This document shows positions 59,517 to 64,000 of a stretch of 64,000 nt of DNA, in pieces (position 1 is the first letter of the stretch; every line of letters starts with the position of its first letter). The translations under genes were made by a program, and so were the position numbers. The stretch covers positions 496,001-560,000 of the forward strand of contig JAJKFH010000157.1 in the NCBI GenBank assembly GCA_023333565.1. Reading direction: 5' to 3'. The notes under the pieces are model-generated. The model searched no databases and was not told the origin of the DNA. It saw nothing but the letters and a program-made list of their open reading frames with translations. Source of the stretch: Puffinus mauretanicus (lineage: Eukaryota; Chordata; Aves; Procellariiformes; Procellariidae).

Positions 59517-60736
59517 AGTCTTACTTCAGTCCCTGGGAAAGTTATGGAATGTATCCTCCTGGGGGCTATCACAAGTCAAATGAAGCACGTGATTGGGAAA
59601 AGCCAGCACAAGGGCAAATCGTGCTTGACAAACCTGATCGCCTTCTACGACAAAGAAACCTGCTCGGTTGATGTGGGGCGGGCAGTGGACATTGTCTACC
59701 TGGATTTCTCCAAGGCTTTCGATAGAGAAACTGATGCATTGTGGTCTAGACAAGTGGTCCGTGCGGTGGGTGGGGAACTGGCTGACAGGCCGCACCCAGA
59801 GGGTGGTGGTAAATGGCTCATTTTCCAACTGGCAACCTGACACAAGTGGGGTCCCCCAGGGATCGATACTGGGACCAACACTGTTTAATATCTTCATAAG
59901 TGATCTGGATGAGGGGATCAACTGTACCCTGATGAAGTTTGCCAATGATACCAAACTGAGTGGGGAAGTGGACACTGTGGAAGGGAGACCCACCCTGCAG
60001 GAAGGTCTGCATAGGCTGGAAGAGTGGGCTAACAAGCACCTTATGAAGTTCAACAAGGACAAGTGTAAGGTCTTGCACCTGGGAAAACATAATCCAGGAG
60101 TGCAGCACAGGCTGGGATCTACCTGGCTGGGGAGCAGCTCTGTGGAAAGGGACATAGGGGTCCTGGTGGACAACAAGCTCAATACGAGTGAACAGTGTGC
60201 TGCTGCGGTAAAAAAAACCAACAAGATGCTGGGTTGCATCAACAAGGGCATCACCGGCAGAGATAAAGAAGTCATTATCCCACTCTACTCAGTGCTTGTC
60301 AGGGCACATCTGGAATACTGTGTTCAGTTTTGGTCCCCACTATGTAAAAAAGATGTGGACAGGCTGGGGAGGGTCCAGAGAAGGGAAGATGACCAAAGGA
60401 CTGGGAAGCCTGCCATATGAGGAAAGGCTGAGAGAACTAGGTTTGTTCAGCCTTGAGAAAAGAAGGCTTAGGGGAGACCTTATCACCATGTTCCAGTATT
60501 TAAAGGGTGGCTACAAAGAAGGGGGAGTCTCCCTTTTTACAAGGAGTCACATGGAAAAAACAAGGGGTAATGGGTAGAAGTTACTCCTGCGGAGATTCCA
60601 ATTGGACACAAGAGGAAAATTTTTCACAATGAGAACAATCAGCCATTGGAATAATCTCCCCAGGGAAGTGGTGGATTCCCCAACGTTGGACACTTTTAAG
60701 ATTTGGCTGGACAGGGTGCTGGGCCATCTTGTCTAG
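59517..60736 (+). pseudogene. CR1 ORF2 reverse-transcriptase remnant, frameshifted
   Basis: The RT can be followed through three frames. The first (about 59517-59720) carries KGKSCLTNLIAFYDKE and [14 protein letters not shown] shift lies between about 59720 and 59742. The second frame (to about 60395) carries LDKWSVRWVGNWLTGRTQRVVV, TSGVPQGSILGPTLFNIFISDLDEGI, the active-site box, LMKFNKDKCKVLHLGK and [21 protein letters not shown] second shift near 60390 leads to the third frame, [25 protein letters not shown], which meets a TAG at 60575-60577 and then continues in the same frame to the natural stop at 60734. The box reads FAND (59938-59949) instead of FADD. The copy is non-functional. Confidence 0.93.
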
Positions 60737-60796
60737 ACTGTTCTTCTGCCAAGAAAGTTGGGACCAGGTGATGCCTGAGGTCCCTTCCAGCCTCTT

Positions 60797-60822
60797 ATTC
60801 TATGATTCTATGATTCTATGAT
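60797..60822 (+). repeat. CR1 terminal microsatellite (ATTCTATG)3
   Basis: Three perfect 8-bp units plus AT, marking the 3' end of the CR1 copy. Confidence 0.95.
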
Positions 60823-61320
60823 ATTAGAAAATAAATGTTCCTCATTAAAAATAAATTAAAAAAAACCCAAAAACCTGACAGCGCAGTATCTCTAAACATA
60901 ACTTACTGCATGTAAGGAAACTTCAAACATGTTGCGAGTTAACAAATCCTCTGGTCTGTCTCCTACAAGCTATGAAGAAATACAAATCCAAGAGTATGTA
61001 TGCCATCAAATGAAGTTCTCTCCTAAGACTCAAATGAGTGCAAAATATTACCTTGAAATGTAAAAGTAGGTCATCAAGTTTTATTCCATTTATTGCTGAG
61101 TGGTCACCTTGTGATTTCTGGGGAAATCTCTGTTGTTTTCTCTTTAAAAGCCTCTCTTTTCCTTCTTAGAGGCCAGTCTTTTGAATGCAACTAATATCAC
61201 GAAAACTCCAGTTTTCATTTATGGTAAGAGTAAACTGCCAAGGCAAATGTCAGAGGGGAAATACTGAAAATGTTATCCTTATGTGTTACCCTAGTTACCT
61301 ACATGCTTGAGCACCAGTTA
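60823..61320. other. Unique AT-rich sequence
   Basis: Nothing recognised beyond A-rich runs. Confidence 0.55.
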
Positions 61321-61440
61321 TAGAATCACAGAATAATTTAGAGCTGGAAGAGATCTCTGGAGGGTATCTGCAGAAGCAACAGACTTCTGCTGAAAATAGG
61401 ACCAACTTCAAAGTCAGATTAGGTTAAATCAAGTTTGGTC
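61321..61440 (-). mobile_element. CR1 LINE, worn 3' end
   Basis: On the plus strand it begins TAGAATCACAGAATAATTTA, followed by GAGCTGGAAGAGATC, which is the reverse complement of a CR1 3' terminus and UTR. A more decayed stretch (CTGCTGAAAATAGGACCAAC, then CAAAGTCAGATTAGGTT) matches the UTR of older CR1 subfamilies. No ORF2 sequence is left. It is among the older ATTCTATG-type CR1 insertions here. Confidence 0.82.
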
Positions 61441-64000
61441 AATAACACTTCACATTTAGGTGTACTAGCTGAGTTCCTAAGATTTTGTGGATATGAACTC
61501 AGGGCTAAATCTATCTCATGAGGAAGTCCTGTGAACGGTTTTGGATTTTTTTAGCATCCTGCAGGGGCAGGTCCTTTGCAGATCTGAGAAGTTTTCCTCA
61601 GTGACTAGCCCATGCTTTCAAGAAGATGCTTTCAACGTATTCATTTCAAACAGGAGAGAAGCAGGAAAGAATCTTGGCTCTGACTGCATAAAGTGTGGGA
61701 GAAATGTAGCAGTTTTCCTTATTATACACAAGAATATAAATTGTTCTAAGATTTTGAGCAGCAATGATCCAATCTCTATTTAAATAAATTAAAAAAAAAC
61801 TGTTGGCTTTAAATAAGAACCATTGCTATGTAAAGAAGAGGGAAAAACTACAGTGGAGCAAACAATGTGTATATTACAGCAATAAAGTCATGCTGGAAAG
61901 TTCTACACTAGCAAAGGAGTTTAACTGGGAAGAAAAGATGTCAAAAATATAAACAAAATGAAGAGTGATGTAAAACATTTCATGCTGTCATTGATATTCC
62001 AATACAAAGCTGAACCACAGGATATATCAGTTCTACTGCAAGAAAAGAATCTTTCAAAAATCCTGAATAAAAACAACAACAACAAATAGTAAAACAAACA
62101 AACAAACAAAACCAGAAGAACTCAGCTCTCAAACCAGCTAGGTTTTTTTTAAAAGAAATGTTCCAACCTTTACAAGAAAAGGAAAGGAAATTCAGATGAG
62201 GATCAAACAAGGTAACTGATTAGATGTAACTGGTGGAGGCGCTCTGTGGACATGAAATGGAGACAGACATTCTAAGAAGCATGACCTAAGAATGCCAAAA
62301 GCCCCAAAATTGTGAGAATGAGAAGAGACAACAGGATACAGCAGGGCAATACTGGAGCCCATCCAGAGCTGCTTTAAGAGAACCTTTCAGTAATGCTGTC
62401 AGCTACCACTCAGAGCCTGAGGAGAGACAGATTTTTGGATACCAGTGTATGAGAAACCAATGGAGACAAGCATAGTTCAGGTCTTTTTTCTTGTGTACTT
62501 AAAGCATATCTAAGACTTCATTTGCCAGCTGATCCATAACTGCCATCTGAATATTTGTCAAAGGACTTTACAAGTCAAAATAATTGTTTAATTTGTAAGT
62601 CACCACTCCTACGCTGCTTGGAGATTGCCTAAAGCTCCAGATCATACAACAAATGCAAGAAAGAGGAGTGAAAGAGCCGCAAGTCCTCATTGCTGGTGCT
62701 CCTGGGAAAAGAATCTTGTTCCACTTCTTGTATTAAAGGCAACAGAAACTGCCAGAAGTCCACACTGATTATTTTGTATGAACTCTGACTGAGAGTATGA
62801 TTGCTCAGTGAAAACAGGGGAATTATCAAGCAGATTTAATTTTGGAATAGATATTAATGTTTACAGTTCAATACAGCTAAATATTGCAGCCACTATTTCA
62901 TACATAATCTGAGTTGGTTAAATCAAATTCTGTGACAGGGAGACAATTTACTAATTGATTGTTTAACTCATAAAACTACTTCACGATAATGGTTGTAAAC
63001 AAAATATTTTAATCCCGTGGAAAGAAAGAAGGTGTAATTTAAATCTTTTCATAAGGAAAAGACATTTATAACTGATGTTTCTGCTGCATAGTAATTGACG
63101 TTTCTTTTGAGAATTGAGGGTACAGGTAAATTAACACTGGTCATAATAGATCTTATTATGTTTTTCGTAAAAACAAACTAAACCAGAAAAAAAATAGAGA
63201 ATTTTATGAAATCAAATACTACATTTTAGTCCAAATTTAAAAACAATGTGATGAGTCTCTGTTAACCTTTTTTATAAATCCATACACAGTGAATCAGGGA
63301 GGTGTTTATCATGGTGTAAAATTCAAGTTTTACAAGTGTCTTGAAACTAAACCATAATCATTGTCTCCTCTTGGAGTTCTCTTTTAATAGGTAGTATCGT
63401 TGAAACCAATAGTAATTGATGCTTAGCTGGTAGAATAGTACTAAACAGAGATAGCAGGTGAACAAAAACTAACTTAGAGAAACTTCTTTTTCCAGCTTCA
63501 GTGTAACTACCATTAATAATCTTAGTATATTTCTCATGGTATTTGATTTTTTTAATTTATTAAAGCTCCATCTCCTGGAGTCACATAAAAATTCAGCTTT
63601 CAGATAATAAGAAAAGACATTTCTAATCTTTGTATTTGGGAAGACGACACTGAAAACTTAAAAATACCCAGACGTCTGCAGGACAATTGATTTCCAAAAT
63701 TATTCTTTAAACACTTTGTGATGATAAACATATCTTAAGATCTTTTTGCATCCAATTCATGATTTGAAGAATATTAGGTTTGGTAATATTATTATTTTAG
63801 TCATAAATTACCAGCTGCTAATATTAGCAACTAGCAGGCTGAAAATCAGAAAATCTATGTCATTAAAAATTTCAGTGTTTCAGATAAAGAACCAGATACT
63901 TTTGAGATTGTATATGAAAGCCAATATCTTCAAAAAGTTATTTTAAAAAAGCTTCAAGCAGCAGTTTGAAGCTTTTTTCAGAATAGAACAAAAGACACTT
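61441..64000. other. Unique AT-rich sequence to the window end
   Basis: No gene recognised. An AAAC/AAC microsatellite lies at 62080-62112. Confidence 0.55.
62080..62112. repeat. AAC/AAAC microsatellite
   Basis: ACAACAACAAC, then a short interruption, then (AAAC)4. Confidence 0.85.

Larger units (their letters stand above)
59517..60822 (+). mobile_element. CR1 LINE, older 5'-truncated copy
   Basis: It begins inside the RT domain (SLTSVPGKVMEC) and runs to the ORF2 stop at 60734-60736. A 3' UTR follows and the copy ends in three ATTCTATG units (60797-60822). Protein and UTR sequence differ clearly from the copies at 1 and 3221 (for example a KHNPGVQHRLGSTWLGSSSVERDIGVLV block), so it is a separate CR1 subfamily. 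More frameshifts suggest an older insertion. Confidence 0.96.

Noticed and set aside
59523..60420. Reverse transcriptase at 59.5-60.7 kb as a retron, DGR or other host-useful RT
   Set aside because: The protein blocks and the ATTCTATG 3' end identify it as an ordinary CR1 LINE, with frameshifts.
1..64000. CRISPR arrays, tRNA genes, bacterial operons or a phage
   Set aside because: No regularly spaced repeats, cloverleaf sequences or dense same-strand genes occur. The repeat content is that of a bird genome.

Overview
The window is non-coding vertebrate DNA, almost certainly from a bird. Three things point there. CR1 LINEs end in the 8-bp ATTCTATG repeat typical of bird CR1. There are three copies of an ERVL-type LTR family that I recognise from bird genomes. 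The rest is AT-rich (high 30s % GC by eye), with only short, isolated reading frames, no operons and no ribosome-binding sites. I recognise no host protein-coding exon, tRNA, rRNA, snRNA or CRISPR. The window could be intergenic or the inside of a large intron. The sequence does not decide which.

Left edge (1-5.6 kb): a retroelement cluster. It holds a young CR1 3' part (1-830, +), a second CR1 3' end (938-1071, +), an internal CR1 scrap (1165-1390, +), a solo LTR with a perfect 5-bp target duplication (2458-3021, +), and a long CR1 on the opposite strand (3221 to about 5600, -). The first and last CR1 copies form a large inverted repeat.

Middle (5.6-46 kb): mostly unique AT-rich sequence. 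It holds faint MIR-like SINE remnants (about 9638, 14648 and 35672), a probable class II LTR (23719-24120, -), a possible conserved regulatory block (18780-19130), a small GC-rich block (13540-13830), a purine-rich tract (40220-40760), and one GC/CpG-rich stretch (41550-42260) with a pair of inverted CCAAT boxes 30 bp apart. That stretch is the best promoter candidate in the window.

Right part (46-64 kb): two more LTRs of the same family as the first, both on the minus strand (45983-46562 with its own target duplication; 54929-55510). Also present are an ancient L3-like LINE remnant (about 51930-52430, -), an LTR-like block (55860-56236), an older CR1 copy (59517-60822, +) with frameshifts, and a worn CR1 3' end (61321-61440, -).

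No genes work together here. The window records several rounds of retroelement insertion, from Mesozoic-looking LINE/SINE remnants to CR1 and LTR copies that still have clean ends. I found no new biological system. The points most worth checking are the CpG-rich block, the inverted CR1 pair, the CRE palindrome kept in two LTRs, and the two unconfirmed LTR-like blocks.
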